A DNA stretch of 5,630 bases from an uncultured Bacteroidales bacterium (lineage in GTDB: Bacteria > Bacteroidota > Bacteroidia > Bacteroidales > UBA932). Position numbers and translations under genes: made by a program. The DNA lies in the NCBI GenBank assembly GCA_910585445.1, contig CAJUEK010000056.1, forward strand, positions 7,742-13,371, in the 5' to 3' direction. Below the pieces are notes generated by a model. The model worked only from the letters and a program-made list of their open reading frames with translations, was not told the DNA's origin and did no database searches. Shown here piece after piece: positions 5,009-5,630 of this stretch. How positions within the stretch are numbered: position 1 is the first letter of the stretch; the number at the start of each line of letters is the position of its first letter.

Positions 5009-5630
5009 ATGAAATCTATATCAAACAATGAAATAAAGAGACTGAAATCATTGCAGAACAAGAAGTTCCGGGATGAGCTTGGTCTCTTTGCCGTGGAAGG
5101 TGAGAAGATGGTCGAAGAGGCCGTCCGCTCACCTTTTCATGTTGAAGCGATATACCGCAGGGATGAAATCGGTGAGGATGCCATGAAGCGCATATCATCG
5201 CTTGCGACGCCCTCCCCTGTGCTTGCGGTAGTAAGAAAACCTGAGGACATTTATGTGGATTGCCAAGGCGGAATTCCAGGGCTGCTCTCCGGCAAGGGAC
5301 TGTATCTCGGTCTTGACACCATACGCGACCCGGGCAATCTCGGGACTATTCTGCGGATTGCGGACTGGTTTGGCATTGACGCTGTTTTCGCAGCTCCGGA
5401 CACTGTGGATGTTTTCAATCCCAAGACGGTGCAGGCGACAATGGGGGCGATTTTCCGTGTAAAGATGCATTATGTGGACCTTCCTGCCCTGTCAAGGCAC
5501 ATACTCTCTTCCGGAGGAAAGGTATATGGTACTTTTCTGGACGGCAGGAATTTCTGGGAAGCTGACCTGGAGCCTGGTAATGCCTCTGAATCCATGATAG
5601 TCATCGGAAATGAGTCGGAAGGGATTTCCC
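5009..5630 (+). CDS. TrmH/SpoU-family RNA methyltransferase, 3' end outside the window
   Basis: The 207 visible residues match a SPOUT-class 2'-O-ribose methyltransferase that uses S-adenosylmethionine to modify tRNA or rRNA. Residues 1-95 resemble the N-terminal RNA-binding domain, with FAVEGEKMVEEA at 27-38. SpoU motif 1 is LDTIRDPGNLGTILR (102-116), including Asn110 and the catalytic-type Arg116. Motif 2, IVIGNESEGIS (197-207), with Glu202, is the last thing seen; motif 3, which completes the knotted SAM site, lies beyond the edge. The ATG at 5009 is chosen because MKSISNNEIKRLKSL is a typical family start; an in-frame GTG at 4997 is possible. AAAGG touches the ATG, too close for a normal ribosome-binding site. 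The gap after speA is 35 nt with no hairpin, so one transcript is likely. The target nucleotide cannot be assigned. Confidence 0.88.
   Translation, partial: MKSISNNEIKRLKSLQNKKFRDELGLFAVEGEKMVEEAVRSPFHVEAIYRRDEIGEDAMKRISSLATPSPVLAVVRKPEDIYVDCQGGIPGLLSGKGLYLGLDTIRDPGNLGTILRIADWFGIDAVFAAPDTVDVFNPKTVQATMGAIFRVKMHYVDLPALSRHILSSGGKVYGTFLDGRNFWEADLEPGNASESMIVIGNESEGIS

Overview
The window looks like chromosomal DNA of a member of the Bacteroidota, most likely Bacteroidales. Two signals support this. The Omp85 protein here begins with a lipoprotein signal (the TamL type found in that phylum). Both main genes also have the phylum's promoter form, a TTTG box, 20 nt, then TAnnTTTG. A genus cannot be named from this sequence.

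Layout. Positions 1-230 hold two near-identical copies of a hairpin-rich repeat, just beyond the 3' end of the first gene. Positions 231-2417 (minus) encode a complete TamL-like outer-membrane lipoprotein. Positions 2418-3578 are a long divergent intergenic region. Positions 3579-4973 (plus) encode a short fold-III PLP decarboxylase, probably arginine decarboxylase. It is followed after 35 nt by a TrmH/SpoU-family RNA methyltransferase (5009 to the window end), cut off before its last motif.

The intergenic region is the most unusual part. At each end sits a promoter cassette, pointing outward toward its gene. On the tamL side the cassette repeats every 79 bp, with -7 boxes starting at 2483, 2562 and 2641. 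The speA side has one good copy and one decayed copy. Even the 20-nt spacer between the promoter boxes is conserved among copies, and each intact copy has a dyad overlapping its TTTG box. Between the two ends are four 35-bp palindromic elements (arms GTTCCCAA and TTGGGAAC), spaced exactly 84 bp apart, with paired base changes in the stems. No protein gene is convincing there.

How the parts relate. tamL serves outer-membrane biogenesis. The decarboxylase, probably polyamine synthesis, and the RNA methyltransferase look like one transcription unit. The two units are divergent and driven by copies of the same promoter cassette, so shared control is possible. That link is inference.
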